Positions 6,876 to 15,426 of a DNA stretch of 38,671 nucleotides are shown piece by piece. A program made the translations under genes and the position numbers. Below the pieces are notes generated by a model. That model was not told where the DNA came from. It saw only the letters and a list, made by a program, of their open reading frames with translations, and searched no databases. Every line of letters starts with the position of its first letter. Position 1 is the stretch's first letter. Origin of the DNA: an uncultured Ruminococcus sp. (GTDB lineage: Bacteria; Bacillota; Clostridia; Oscillospirales; Acutalibacteraceae); contig CACYDP010000076.1 of NCBI GenBank assembly GCA_902773135.1, positions 1 to 38,671 of the forward strand, written 5' to 3'.

Positions 6876-8793
6876 CAAGCAGCTGAACAAACTGTTCCTC
6901 ATATATCGTATAGTCGATCATAGCAACTACTTTATAAATAGTTGCTGCTGCCTCTTTTTCTACCGCAGCATCTGCGTTGACAGTTTTTGTTTCTCCACAT
7001 TCTGTGCATTCAAATACAGCAGAGGCAGAAAGATGATCGTCAGCCCACTGCCATACAGGTTTATCGTAGCTGTGGATATGTTCCTCTACCGTAAAGTCAA
7101 GTTCTGCACATTCACCAACATAATGAAGGTCTTCTGCTTCAACGGAATAGTCACCGCTCGATGTGATATTTTCAACAACATCTCCGGTTGCATTTTTAAA
7201 GGACAGACGATAGTCTTCTCCCTCTTTCAGAGTGATCTGATCATTGGTAATCGGATTAGTATACGTCACCGATATTTCAGGCTTAAATGCTGTGCCCTTA
7301 TAGACAGGTGTTTCAGGAATTACGTTTATCTCACACATAGAGAGTTTCGGTTTAGCAAGGACTTCAAAGTCTTCTTCATATACATCGCCGTCATCATTCA
7401 GATTTTCCAGAATCACCGAATATTCTCCTGCGGCTTCAATCTGTTCCACTATATTTCCACGTGAATCGGCAAACTCAACGGTATAATCTTTTCCCTCTTC
7501 CAGTGTGGTTTTACTGTTGTCAGCAGGATTAGTATATACTACTTTGACAGTGGGTGTAAAGGCTGTTCCTGTATAAACCATCACATCGGGAGTCAACAAT
7601 ACATCGCAGTCTCCTAAAGACACCGCCAATGATGTGACTGTATATTCCTGCGACCACCGATTTCCCGTATTCGGATTTTCAAGACATATGTAATATGTTC
7701 CCGGTCCTGTTACCATTTCCACTTCTTCGCCGCTGTCATTGAGCAGCGTAAAGACATAATCCTGACCTTCAACCAGTTCCATTACATCATCATCGCAATC
7801 ATATTCCACTGTAATAACAGGTCTGAACGATACTCCTTCGTAAACATTCGGCGTAACAGTGATATTGCATTCACTGAATTCTATTTCCGTTTCAGAGAAG
7901 CACTCCCACACATTGTTGAAATTATTGATACCTGTAACAATGGTGGAGCCACCGTTATTCTCAACTGTATAATCTTTATCTCTTTCCAGAATCGTATTAT
8001 TAAAATATACAATCGGATTCATCGGATCATTAAAATCAACATCAGTAAACTGTGCAGGTTCTATCTGGTAACGATAAACATATGAACCCACAAATCCCGA
8101 ATTTTCTTTTGCCTTGAAGATCAATTCTGCTGTACCGACATTGATATTGTTTTCATAGACAACATCAATGCACTGCGAAAACGCTTCCATATCAAAATTG
8201 CCTTCGGAATCCTCAAAAAGGCTGTTATCTGCATACGGATCTAAAAAGTTCTCTATCACTGCCTCAACAGGTTCGCCCGTATACTTGACGCTTTGCATAT
8301 GATTAACCCATTTGCTGTTGGGTATACGGAACACAATATGACCGCCGACCGTTTCATCATCAAGGTTGATACCGTTTCTGACAAGATAATATGTTTTGTC
8401 CGACTCTTTTTCAAACGTATACCGATAGATGGCAGAACTGGTGTTATTTGCTCCTTCGTCGCAAGCCACAGGATTACCATTTTCGTCATAGACAGAAAAC
8501 TTAATCCATTCCATTATTTCAAGTTCAACAGTAGTACCGCTGAGCTGCGTCCAGTTCACTTCCTGCTCCTGAAATGTCTTGTCAATATAAATGCCGGTTC
8601 TGCTGTCCAAGGAAAAATCATCAGTATCAAACTGATCTCCTGTATCCTGTTTTGTTACAGCCGCTGCATTTGCCGAAACAGCCACACCCAGTACATCGTT
8701 CACCGGCTGCCACGGCAGTACTCCTGAAACTAACATCATTGCAAGAGAAGCCGCAAAAATTCGTTTAACAGCATTTTTCTTTTTTCTGCTCAT
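6730..8793 (-). CDS. Secreted multi-domain Ig-like protein, truncated by in-frame TAG
   Basis: 687 residues before the TAG. ATG 8793 is chosen because AAGGGGG lies eight bases upstream and the protein then starts MSRKKKNAVKRIF, a signal peptide ending near SANAAA (about residue 45). Next come several bacterial Ig-like (MBG/YDG-type) units, seen from repeated phrases such as VYTGTAFTPTVKVVYTNP, EEGKDYTV and VYKGTAFKPEISVTYTNP. A segment with HSYDKPVWQW and CTECGETKTV follows, a pattern common in Ruminococcus-type secreted proteins. Then the first 91-residue module begins and stops at WKTV. No sortase LPxTG motif or dockerin is visible in either part. Function is probably adhesion or surface display; this is inference. 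Confidence 0.8.
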   Translation of the reverse strand: MSRKKKNAVKRIFAASLAMMLVSGVLPWQPVNDVLGVAVSANAAAVTKQDTGDQFDTDDFSLDSRTGIYIDKTFQEQEVNWTQLSGTTVELEIMEWIKFSVYDENGNPVACDEGANNTSSAIYRYTFEKESDKTYYLVRNGINLDDETVGGHIVFRIPNSKWVNHMQSVKYTGEPVEAVIENFLDPYADNSLFEDSEGNFDMEAFSQCIDVVYENNINVGTAELIFKAKENSGFVGSYVYRYQIEPAQFTDVDFNDPMNPIVYFNNTILERDKDYTVENNGGSTIVTGINNFNNVWECFSETEIEFSECNITVTPNVYEGVSFRPVITVEYDCDDDVMELVEGQDYVFTLLNDSGEEVEMVTGPGTYYICLENPNTGNRWSQEYTVTSLAVSLGDCDVLLTPDVMVYTGTAFTPTVKVVYTNPADNSKTTLEEGKDYTVEFADSRGNIVEQIEAAGEYSVILENLNDDGDVYEEDFEVLAKPKLSMCEINVIPETPVYKGTAFKPEISVTYTNPITNDQITLKEGEDYRLSFKNATGDVVENITSSGDYSVEAEDLHYVGECAELDFTVEEHIHSYDKPVWQWADDHLSASAVFECTECGETKTVNADAAVEKEAAATIYKVVAMIDYTIYEEQFVQLLENTSSVSADTIQLGQTVTVNLSASEAGNGERTYAVLYKKTSDKSWKTV

Positions 8794-8934
8794 TAAAAAT
8801 TCCCCCTTACCAGATAGATAATGATCCTGACACTTTGTACCGTAAAAATAAATGTCAAAATGCATTATTCGTTATAATATAATATAATATAACACAATCC
8901 ACTTCCGGTGTTAATTATTTTTAATCTATTTTAT
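8794..8934. other. Upstream region of the secreted protein gene (no gene)
   Basis: Contains a leader of about 80 bp and an AT-rich array of TATAAT/TTATAT repeats at about 8872-8893 that could supply a minus-strand -10 element. I cannot fix one promoter here because several registers fit equally poorly. Confidence 0.4.
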
Positions 8935-8974
8935 ACAAAAAATCCGTAAACATCTATCAATATTTACGGATTTT
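8935..8974 (-). terminator. Terminator after the Mbeg1-like gene
   Basis: On the minus strand, stem AAAATCCGTAAA / TTTACGGATTTT with a 12-base loop and a T-run ending TTTTTTG. It begins 30 bp beyond the stop at 9004. Confidence 0.85.
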
Positions 8975-9003
8975 CCTATTCAGAAATGAAAAACTCTTTT
9001 CTA

Positions 9004-10614
9004 TCACCGATTTCTGATATATCTCACCAGTCGGTATATACCGTCAATCACAAGCACCGTACCAACAGCCAACGAATACAAGATAATGCTCGAAGAAGGT
9101 ACAACCAGAATACTTGCTCCCAACAAAGCAAACAGGACGCTTCTGATCATATACCATATTTTATCAGGTCTGTTGTCAGAACTGCGAATTCGTTCAATGT
9201 AATTGTATGTCGTACATAAAAATCCGGTTCCGAAAACACCGCTGCTCAGAATAAACAACGCATTCGGCTTGACAATCAATACCGCATAAAACACCGCAAA
9301 AATAATGGCGAAATACACTCTTGGCTGGTTTTGGCGGAAATTCCACCTCGATCGGATAAGATGTCTGACTGTAACAAATACATTGATACTCAGGAGAACT
9401 AACAACACAATCGAAACAGAAACCATTATCAAATTTTCAGGCAGCACAAAAAACAAAACTCCAAAAACAATCAATGCAATTGCCTTCACGGGCGGATAAT
9501 TTTGAATCATATCGACTGCTTTTCCATTTTTGATTTTATGCAGAATTCTGTCAAAAAATGCCGTCACGGGCAATGACCCGATTTTTCGTTTAAAGCCTTT
9601 ATCTTTGCTGCCGCTGAAATTACGAAGCACAGCGGCAAAATCAAATTTTTCGTCATTAGAAAGATCCTGAATCGTTACGGCACCGTTTAAAGTAAGCACA
9701 TCAAAAAGTCGGTTGACAATGTTTTCTCTTTCAGGGATGGAGATCCCCGAAAGCCATTGTTCAAAGGTCTGATTAATCCATACGCTTTCGGGGGTATTTT
9801 CACGGCACAGCAAAAGTTCTCCGTCCTGCACTTCCCACGTCACAATATCGTGCTGAGCAATTCCGGAAGCAGAGCTTTTTACGATTTTACAATGATGAAA
9901 CTGTGTGTCAAACAGCTTTCCTATTACACAAAATTCAGGTATGATTTTGGTGGTCTTACTGCGAATATGTTCTATATTAATACTTCCGAAAACATCTTCC
10001 GACAATCCCGGACCGTCGTTAATATAGATATGTTTGATCCTGTCAAGATTTTCTTTGCTCAGGTTTTCTGCTGTGTACAGTGCGAGATTACCTCCTTTAG
10101 AATGTCCGCCTATTAAAAATTCATTATCTTTATATTTTTGCATCACGGCATTGGTATATTTCAGAGCTGTTTCCTGGGCAGAAGTTTTGCTGAAACTCAT
10201 CATAAAATCTTCTTTCCAGCCCGTAATGGTTTCATCGGTTCCTCTGAAAACAATATAGGAAGTTCGCCTATCAATATGAAACACCATTGCGGAAAACTGA
10301 AGATTTTTCGCATCATCGATCATATCAACATAATCAGAAATCACCACATTTCCGAACCTTGCGGACTGCGATGCATCAAACAAAAAGTCTTTGTATCTGT
10401 CCAATGCTTTATCGGCATTTTTAATATTCAGTCCGCTGTCTGATACAATACGTGCATACAGATCAATCAGCGGTATAAAATCTTTGCTGCTGAGAGATCC
10501 GTTCATATCCAGATAACTGAGTGTACAAAAAACGAGGTTGTCTATTTCATTAAATTCTCTTTCCTCAAAAAGTATATCGCCACGCCACTTGATGTAGCTT
10601 TCCAGACTTGCCAT
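9004..10614 (-). CDS. Mbeg1-like (DUF2974) serine hydrolase fused to a C-terminal membrane domain
   Basis: 536 residues. The N-terminal 340 residues resemble the Mbeg1-like alpha/beta hydrolase family: FRGTDET (123-129) and the nucleophile elbow LIGGHSKGGNLALY with S172. Asp200 in YINDGPG and a later His (for example in AQHDIVTW) could complete a lipase-type triad. From about residue 375 there are six predicted membrane helices that recall the DUF308/HdeD class, so the enzyme is probably held at the membrane facing the cytoplasm; no signal peptide is present. Substrate unknown; lipid or acyl-ester is the family guess. ATG 10614 follows AAAGGCGGTGAG. A TTGACA/TATGAT promoter sits immediately upstream. 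The family call is good; the activity is unproven. Confidence 0.8.
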   Translation of the reverse strand: MASLESYIKWRGDILFEEREFNEIDNLVFCTLSYLDMNGSLSSKDFIPLIDLYARIVSDSGLNIKNADKALDRYKDFLFDASQSARFGNVVISDYVDMIDDAKNLQFSAMVFHIDRRTSYIVFRGTDETITGWKEDFMMSFSKTSAQETALKYTNAVMQKYKDNEFLIGGHSKGGNLALYTAENLSKENLDRIKHIYINDGPGLSEDVFGSINIEHIRSKTTKIIPEFCVIGKLFDTQFHHCKIVKSSASGIAQHDIVTWEVQDGELLLCRENTPESVWINQTFEQWLSGISIPERENIVNRLFDVLTLNGAVTIQDLSNDEKFDFAAVLRNFSGSKDKGFKRKIGSLPVTAFFDRILHKIKNGKAVDMIQNYPPVKAIALIVFGVLFFVLPENLIMVSVSIVLLVLLSINVFVTVRHLIRSRWNFRQNQPRVYFAIIFAVFYAVLIVKPNALFILSSGVFGTGFLCTTYNYIERIRSSDNRPDKIWYMIRSVLFALLGASILVVPSSSIILYSLAVGTVLVIDGIYRLVRYIRNR

Positions 10615-10635
10615 TCACTCACCGCCTTTTTCAAT

Positions 10636-10664
10636 ATCATACGTCAGGTCATTTCCAATGTCAA
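10636..10664 (-). promoter_or_regulatory. Promoter for the Mbeg1-like gene
   Basis: On the minus strand, TTGACA (10664-10659), 17-bp spacer, TATGAT (10641-10636). The transcript would start about 15 bases before the ATG. A 13-bp dyad lies just upstream of the -35. Confidence 0.75.
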
Positions 10665-10670
10665 TCAATC

Positions 10671-10707
10671 ATTGTCGGCAAATCAAGAAATTTCATTTGC
10701 CGACAAT
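10671..10707. promoter_or_regulatory. Perfect 13-bp inverted repeat upstream of the Mbeg1-like promoter
   Basis: ATTGTCGGCAAAT (10671-10683) and its exact complement ATTTGCCGACAAT (10695-10707) flank an 11-base loop. It has no T-run on the minus side. It may be an operator or a second hairpin behind the prs terminator. Confidence 0.6.
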
Positions 10708-10741
10708 ATAAAAACGGTCCCGACCAAAATCGGAACCGTTT
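10708..10741 (-). terminator. Terminator after prs
   Basis: On the minus strand, stem AAACGGTTCCGA / TCGGGACCGTTT (one G-U pair) followed by TTTTAT, 25 bp beyond the prs stop. Confidence 0.88.
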
Positions 10742-10765
10742 GTCAAAAAGCCAATATTCAGGCAA

Positions 10766-11728
10766 TTAAACATAGATGGAGGATACAGGTTTGTCCTCAT
10801 AAATTCTTTCGATTGCTTCTGCAAAAACAGGAGCAACAGGAAGAATGGTAAACTTATCAAGCATTTTTTCCTGAGGAACAGTAATAGTATCAAGAAGAAT
10901 TACTTCTTTGATCACACTGTTTTTAATTCTGTCTATGGCAGGTCCGGAAAGAACAGCGTGTGTTGCACCGGCATAAACTTCCGTTGCACCGCCGATTTCC
11001 ACAACAGCCTGAGCAGCATTGCAGAGAGTACCGGCAGTATCAATCATATCGTCAACGAGAATAACTTTCTTACCCTTTACTTCACCGATAATATTCATTA
11101 CTTCGCTTACATTTGCTCTCTGGCGGCGTTTGTCGATAATAGCGATCGGACAGCCGAGTCTTGTCGCAAAATTTCTTGCTCTTGTGACGGAACCCAGGTC
11201 GGGCGATACAACAACATACTCATCGGTATCATTGCCGATTTTCTTTTTAAAGAAGTTGGCGAGAATAGGAGCACCTACAAGGTGATCAACGGGAATATTA
11301 AAGAATCCCTGAATCTGTGCTGCGTGAAGATCCATTGTAAGAACACGGTCAGCACCTGCCGTAGTGATGAGGTCAGCAACGAGTTTTGCAGAAATCGGAT
11401 CTCTTGCCTTTGCTTTCCTGTCCTGACGTGCATAACCGAAATACGGAATAACAGCGGTAATTCTTGCGGCAGATGCACGCTTCATAGCATCGATCATAAT
11501 CAGCAGCTCCATAATATTGTCATTAACAGGAGCACAGGTAGACTGAACGATAAAACATTCGGAACCTCTGACCGATTCGTGAAGTGATACAGCGATTTCG
11601 CCGTCGCTGAAACTGGTTACCTCAGATTTGCCGACCGAACCGTTGTCAAGAGCTGATGCGATCTGCTGAGCGACTGCTCTGCTGGCATTACAGGTAAAGA
11701 TTTTAATATTTTTCCCGTGAAAATTCAT
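10766..11728 (-). CDS. prs: Ribose-phosphate pyrophosphokinase (PRPP synthetase)
   Basis: 320 residues, the usual length. It makes PRPP from ribose-5-phosphate and ATP for purine, pyrimidine, His, Trp and NAD synthesis. Seen motifs: FSDGEIAVSL near the N-terminus, the flexible ATP loop with YFGYARQDRK, the DLHAAQIQGFF metal and nucleotide segment, SPDLGSVTRARNFA, and the PRPP-binding loop VILVDDMIDTAGTL. The start at ATG 11728 is preceded by GGGGAGACG; an in-frame upstream extension to 11776 has no ribosome site and lies in the predicted leader. It is followed by a strong terminator, so it is monocistronic. Confidence 0.96.
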   Translation of the reverse strand: MNFHGKNIKIFTCNASRAVAQQIASALDNGSVGKSEVTSFSDGEIAVSLHESVRGSECFIVQSTCAPVNDNIMELLIMIDAMKRASAARITAVIPYFGYARQDRKAKARDPISAKLVADLITTAGADRVLTMDLHAAQIQGFFNIPVDHLVGAPILANFFKKKIGNDTDEYVVVSPDLGSVTRARNFATRLGCPIAIIDKRRQRANVSEVMNIIGEVKGKKVILVDDMIDTAGTLCNAAQAVVEIGGATEVYAGATHAVLSGPAIDRIKNSVIKEVILLDTITVPQEKMLDKFTILPVAPVFAEAIERIYEDKPVSSIYV

Positions 11729-11766
11729 TTGACTCGTCTCCCCATATAATTTTAATAGCAAAAGGA

Positions 11767-11783
11767 AGTACTGCACAAGTACT
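11767..11783 (-). other. Small inverted repeat in the prs leader
   Basis: AGTACT (11767-11772) and AGTACT (11778-11783), separated by five bases, sit in the predicted 5' leader of prs. It is a short hairpin or dyad site; role unknown. Confidence 0.4.
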
Positions 11784-11802
11784 ATTCATAACATTCTATT
11801 TT

Positions 11803-11831
11803 ATTTTAATACCTATTTGTCGAAAAATCAA
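11803..11831 (-). promoter_or_regulatory. Promoter for prs
   Basis: On the minus strand, TTGATT (11831-11826), 17-bp spacer, TAAAAT (11808-11803). It gives a leader of about 68 bases. The remainder of the gap up to 11958 shows no gene and no clear terminator. Confidence 0.65.
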
Positions 11832-11958
11832 GTTTTTAATCAAATAACGGATACATTACTAAAATTATTGTATCATTGGAGAGTTTTTTTAAAACTATTT
11901 ACAAATTACAATTTATTATGCACAATACTCAAAATAAAATTCTTGACTTTTTCGTTTG

Positions 11959-13011
11959 TCATAATTTATGATTTTTCATCGTGACATTTGAGAGATAATT
12001 ATTATCAGAAACCTCACAGGAATCGAGATAAGCAGACGGACCTATTTCACAAAAATCACCTATCACGGTTTTTCCTCTCAGGACACTTGACGGAAGTATA
12101 GAGGTATTGGTACCAATTTTTACATCTTTGCCAATAATCACACCGTCCGTGCATGGTATGTTGACACCGTTTTTCATATGTTTTTCCAGTACTCTTTTTC
12201 TTGCAATGGCATTGAGCTGCGAAAGCTGTATACAGTCGTTTGCACCGAGTACAGAATCGGCATTTTTTGCTTTGAACGCAAGTACGGCTTTTCCGCTGTT
12301 TTTAATAATCGAAATCGTATCGGTAAGATAATATTCTCCCGTTTTTTCGCTCTTTTCAACCTTTCCCAAAGCATCAATCAGCGAATCTACTTCAAACCAA
12401 TAGGCACCCGAATTAACTTCCGTGATTTTGCGTATTTCGTCGTTGGCTTCCTTTTCCTCTACGATTGCTTTCAGCATATTCAGATTGTAATCATTGCTGT
12501 CTGCTGTTTCGTGGATAATACGTCCGTAACCGGTAGGATCGTCTACATCTGCCGAAATCACCGTACAGCCTCGTTCGTCCGACGAGTCAAGAAGGTTATC
12601 CCATTCAAATACTTCGGTATCAACTTCACCTATCTGATTATGCATTACAAACGCATCACGAATGGTTTCAACCGCAATAAACGGAGCGTCGCCGTTAAGA
12701 ATCAGTACATCACTGCCCCTGTGTTCTTCCAGAAACGGCATTGCCTGCATTACAGCATGGGCTGTACCCAGTCTTTCGGATTGAAAAACTGTTTCAACCT
12801 TAAACGGCAGCGAATCCAGATATTCATCCACAAACTCCCGTTTGCTTCCTGTAACAACACATATATCCTTGATGCCTGCACTTCTCACGGCATCGATGAC
12901 CCATCTGAGCATCGGCTTGAACAAAACTTCAGCGAGCACCTTTGGTCTGTTTGATTTCATTCTTCTGCCCTCGCCGCCGGCAAGAATAATAGCACTTGTT
13001 TTACTCTGCAT
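11959..13011 (-). CDS. Short GlmU-like UDP-GlcNAc pyrophosphorylase lacking the acetyltransferase half
   Basis: 350 residues versus about 455 for full GlmU. The N-terminal uridylyltransferase domain is intact: AIILAGGEGRRMKS with RPKVL (nucleotide loop, K24), QSERLGTAHAVMQA, LNGDAP (D108), TGYGRII, and EVNSGAYWFE. After about residue 285 a left-handed beta-helix starts (DGVIIGKDVKIG, then LRGKTVIGDFCEIGPS) but ends after two to three coils, so the catalytic His and acetyl-CoA site of the acetyltransferase half are absent. It should make UDP-GlcNAc from GlcNAc-1-P and UTP, with acetylation done elsewhere; another sugar-1-phosphate is possible. AGGGGGG precedes ATG 13011. It follows glnS by 21 bp, so they are co-transcribed. 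Confidence 0.78.
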   Translation of the reverse strand: MQSKTSAIILAGGEGRRMKSNRPKVLAEVLFKPMLRWVIDAVRSAGIKDICVVTGSKREFVDEYLDSLPFKVETVFQSERLGTAHAVMQAMPFLEEHRGSDVLILNGDAPFIAVETIRDAFVMHNQIGEVDTEVFEWDNLLDSSDERGCTVISADVDDPTGYGRIIHETADSNDYNLNMLKAIVEEKEANDEIRKITEVNSGAYWFEVDSLIDALGKVEKSEKTGEYYLTDTISIIKNSGKAVLAFKAKNADSVLGANDCIQLSQLNAIARKRVLEKHMKNGVNIPCTDGVIIGKDVKIGTNTSILPSSVLRGKTVIGDFCEIGPSAYLDSCEVSDNNYLSNVTMKNHKL

Positions 13012-13032
13012 ATAAATCCCCCCTGAACCATA

Positions 13033-14709
13033 TTATTTTTTACGTTTGAAACCATCTTTCAGTGAAACACTTCTGTTAAATATCAGGCTACCCTTGGTAC
13101 TATCTTTATCAAAGCAAAAATAGCCCAGACGCATAAACTGATAATTTGCCGGAACTTCGGCATTTTCCAGTGATCTTTCAGCTTTACAGTTTTTGAGAAC
13201 CGTAAGGCTGTTCGGATTGATATAATCAAGAAAGTTTTTATCGCTTGTATCAGGTTCGGGATCGGTAAAAAGATTTTCATACAAACGAACCTCGGCATCA
13301 ACATAATTATTGGCATCGACCCAATGTATCGTACCTCTTACTTTTCGTCCGTCGGGAGTGTCCCCGCCTCTTGTGAGAGGATCATATTCCGCATAAACTT
13401 CTGTCACTTTGCCGTTTTCATCTTTTTTACAGCCCGTACATTTTACAATATATGCCGATTTCAGTCTTACTTCATTGCCGGGATAAAGACGATTATAGCC
13501 TTTTATTTTTTCTTCCAGAAAATCTTCTTCTTCAATATAACATTCTCGGCTGAATGTGATAGTGCGTGTGCCGTCCGATTCCTTATTCGGATTATTTTCC
13601 ACTTCAAACGTTTCGGTCTTGTCTTCGGGATAATTGGTGATCACCAATTTGATTGGACGGATGACCGTCATTACACGCTGAGCGTTGATATTGAGGTCTT
13701 CCCTCAGACAATGCTCCAGAAAACTGTATTCCACCACACTGTTGGATTTTGCGACACCAATTCTTTCACAGAAATTGCGTATGGACGCAGGTGTATAGCC
13801 TCGTCTTCTCAGACCGCAGAGTGTCGGCATACGGGGATCGTCCCAACCGCTGACATAATTTTCTTCCACAAGCTTGCGAAGTTTTCTTTTGCTCATCACG
13901 GTATTATTGATACCGAGCCTTGCAAATTCGATCTGACGTGGGACTGCCGGAACCGAAGTATTGGCAATGACCCAGTCGTAAAGCGGTCTGTGATCTTCAA
14001 ATTCCAGTGTACAAAGTGAATGGGTGATACCCTCTATGGCATCTTCTATCGGATGGGCAAAATCATACATCGGATAGATGCACCATTGATCACCTGTACG
14101 ATGGTGTGTGATACGGTTGATTCGGTATATCACGGGGTCACGCATATTGAAATTGCCGCTGTTCAGATCTATTTTGGCACGGAGCGTCATTTTGCCGTCC
14201 TCAAACTCACCGTTTTTCATACGCTCAAACAAATCCAGACTCTCTTCGATCGGTCTGTCACGATAGGGACTTACGGCAGGGTGTGTAAGATCTCCTCTGT
14301 TTTCACGCATTTGTTCGGCATTCAATTCACAGACATAGGCAAGACCTTTTTTTATCAGTTCTACGGCATATCCGTACATTTTATCAAAATATTCCGAAGC
14401 AAAATAAAATCTGTCGTCCCATTTGAACCCGAGCCAAGAGATGTCTTCTTTAATCGCATCTACATATTCCACGTCTTCTTTGGTGGGGTTGGTATCGTCC
14501 ATTCTGAGATTACATTTGCCGTTAAAACGCTCCGCCATACCAAAGTCAACACAGATCGCCTTTGCGTGACCGATATGAAGATAGCCGTTGGGTTCGGGAG
14601 GAAAACGTGTATGCACTTCTTTTCCCTCATACTGACCTCCGGGGGCAATATCTTCTTTGATAAAATCATATATAAAGTTACCTGCGGCAAGTTCCATTTC
14701 CTCTGCCAT
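13033..14709 (-). CDS. glnS: Glutaminyl-tRNA synthetase
   Basis: 558 residues, full length. It charges tRNA-Gln directly with glutamine. The class I signatures are present: [15 protein letters not shown] (HIGH at 45-48) and VMSKRKL (271-277, the KMSKS equivalent). [11 protein letters not shown] and [18 protein letters not shown] are GlnRS-type active-site segments, and the C-terminal half carries the two beta-barrel anticodon-binding domains. Many Firmicutes lack GlnRS and use GatCAB on misacylated Glu-tRNA-Gln, so its presence together with gltX (15427-16884) is informative; GlnRS in clostridia is generally thought to be horizontally acquired. AAGGAGAG lies upstream of ATG 14709. It leads the glnS/GlmU-like pair. 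Confidence 0.96.
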   Translation of the reverse strand: MAEEMELAAGNFIYDFIKEDIAPGGQYEGKEVHTRFPPEPNGYLHIGHAKAICVDFGMAERFNGKCNLRMDDTNPTKEDVEYVDAIKEDISWLGFKWDDRFYFASEYFDKMYGYAVELIKKGLAYVCELNAEQMRENRGDLTHPAVSPYRDRPIEESLDLFERMKNGEFEDGKMTLRAKIDLNSGNFNMRDPVIYRINRITHHRTGDQWCIYPMYDFAHPIEDAIEGITHSLCTLEFEDHRPLYDWVIANTSVPAVPRQIEFARLGINNTVMSKRKLRKLVEENYVSGWDDPRMPTLCGLRRRGYTPASIRNFCERIGVAKSNSVVEYSFLEHCLREDLNINAQRVMTVIRPIKLVITNYPEDKTETFEVENNPNKESDGTRTITFSRECYIEEEDFLEEKIKGYNRLYPGNEVRLKSAYIVKCTGCKKDENGKVTEVYAEYDPLTRGGDTPDGRKVRGTIHWVDANNYVDAEVRLYENLFTDPEPDTSDKNFLDYINPNSLTVLKNCKAERSLENAEVPANYQFMRLGYFCFDKDSTKGSLIFNRSVSLKDGFKRKK

Positions 14710-14740
14710 TTTTATCTCTCCTTTTTAGTTATTTTGTAAC

Positions 14741-14833
14741 GGTCGGCAAAGGGATTTTGCTCTCTGCGGAAAGCAGCAAGGGACGTTGTCCCTTGACCCT
14801 GCAAGCCTTTGAAAAGGCTTGACCGAAACTTTT
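14741..14833 (+). repeat. Dispersed palindromic intergenic repeat, copy 2
   Basis: Fills the gap between the NADAR gene and glnS. It contains AAGGGA/TCCCTT arms around GACGTTG, then AAGCCTTTGAAAAGGCTT, and ends ACCGAAACTTTT. Outer GGTCGG (14741-14746) can pair with CCGA near 14824. A 32-base stretch at 14801-14832 matches copy 3 exactly. It may act as a processing or attenuation hairpin between the two minus-strand genes. Confidence 0.75.
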
Positions 14834-14837
14834 GTAT

Positions 14838-15392
14838 TTATTCGTCATTTTCGAACGAATTGAGTGCCTCTCTTACATCCATCAATGCAAATCCGAGAAG
14901 GTTAATACCTTTCCACATCAGCGGATTTTCGACATTCGGGTCATCTTTCGGCATACCTATTCCCCAGATTCTGTCATAAGGACTTGCCTCGACCAATACC
15001 CTGCTGCCGGTATGGAGAAGGTATTCTCGAAGCTGCTTGTTCTGAAAAAATTTAGCAGTATTGCCCTCAACAACAATACGATACTTGTTTTCGTTCCATT
15101 TTTGCTCGTCAAAGTTCCGTATCTGCCTGCCAAGCTGTTTATACAGCCCCGGATTGTTTGCCTGCATAATACGCCGAAATATTTCTTCATCGTTAAAAAG
15201 CAACGCTTTCTGTGCCATCATATACTGCTCAGCTGTATGATAGTCAATACCGTCAGCGGTAAATTGGCAGTTATACCACTGACTCAGGCAAGCCTTTGTA
15301 ATTTCTCCTTCTTTTTCGCTGTGCCCCCAAAAGAAAATATACTTGATTCTTTTGCCCTGAGCAAAGTCTTTTTGAAGCTGTTCAATATTCAT
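14838..15392 (-). CDS. NADAR family protein (YbiA-like)
   Basis: 184 residues. It has the NADAR hallmarks: IFFWGHSEKEG near the N-terminus, LSQWYNCQF, the conserved YHTAEQYMMAQKALLF helix, and the C-terminal WGIGMPKDDP with NLLGFALMDVR. NADAR proteins are small glycosidase-like enzymes; characterised members hydrolyse N-glycosidic bonds in riboflavin-pathway intermediates (YbiA) or remove ADP-ribose from guanine in DNA. Which applies here cannot be read from sequence. AAAAGGA stands upstream of ATG 15392, and the gene follows gltX by 34 bp, so it is probably co-transcribed with it. Confidence 0.88.
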   Translation of the reverse strand: MNIEQLQKDFAQGKRIKYIFFWGHSEKEGEITKACLSQWYNCQFTADGIDYHTAEQYMMAQKALLFNDEEIFRRIMQANNPGLYKQLGRQIRNFDEQKWNENKYRIVVEGNTAKFFQNKQLREYLLHTGSRVLVEASPYDRIWGIGMPKDDPNVENPLMWKGINLLGFALMDVREALNSFENDE

Positions 15393-15426
15393 AAATTCCT
15401 TTTATCCATCTCCATTTCCCGAATTT

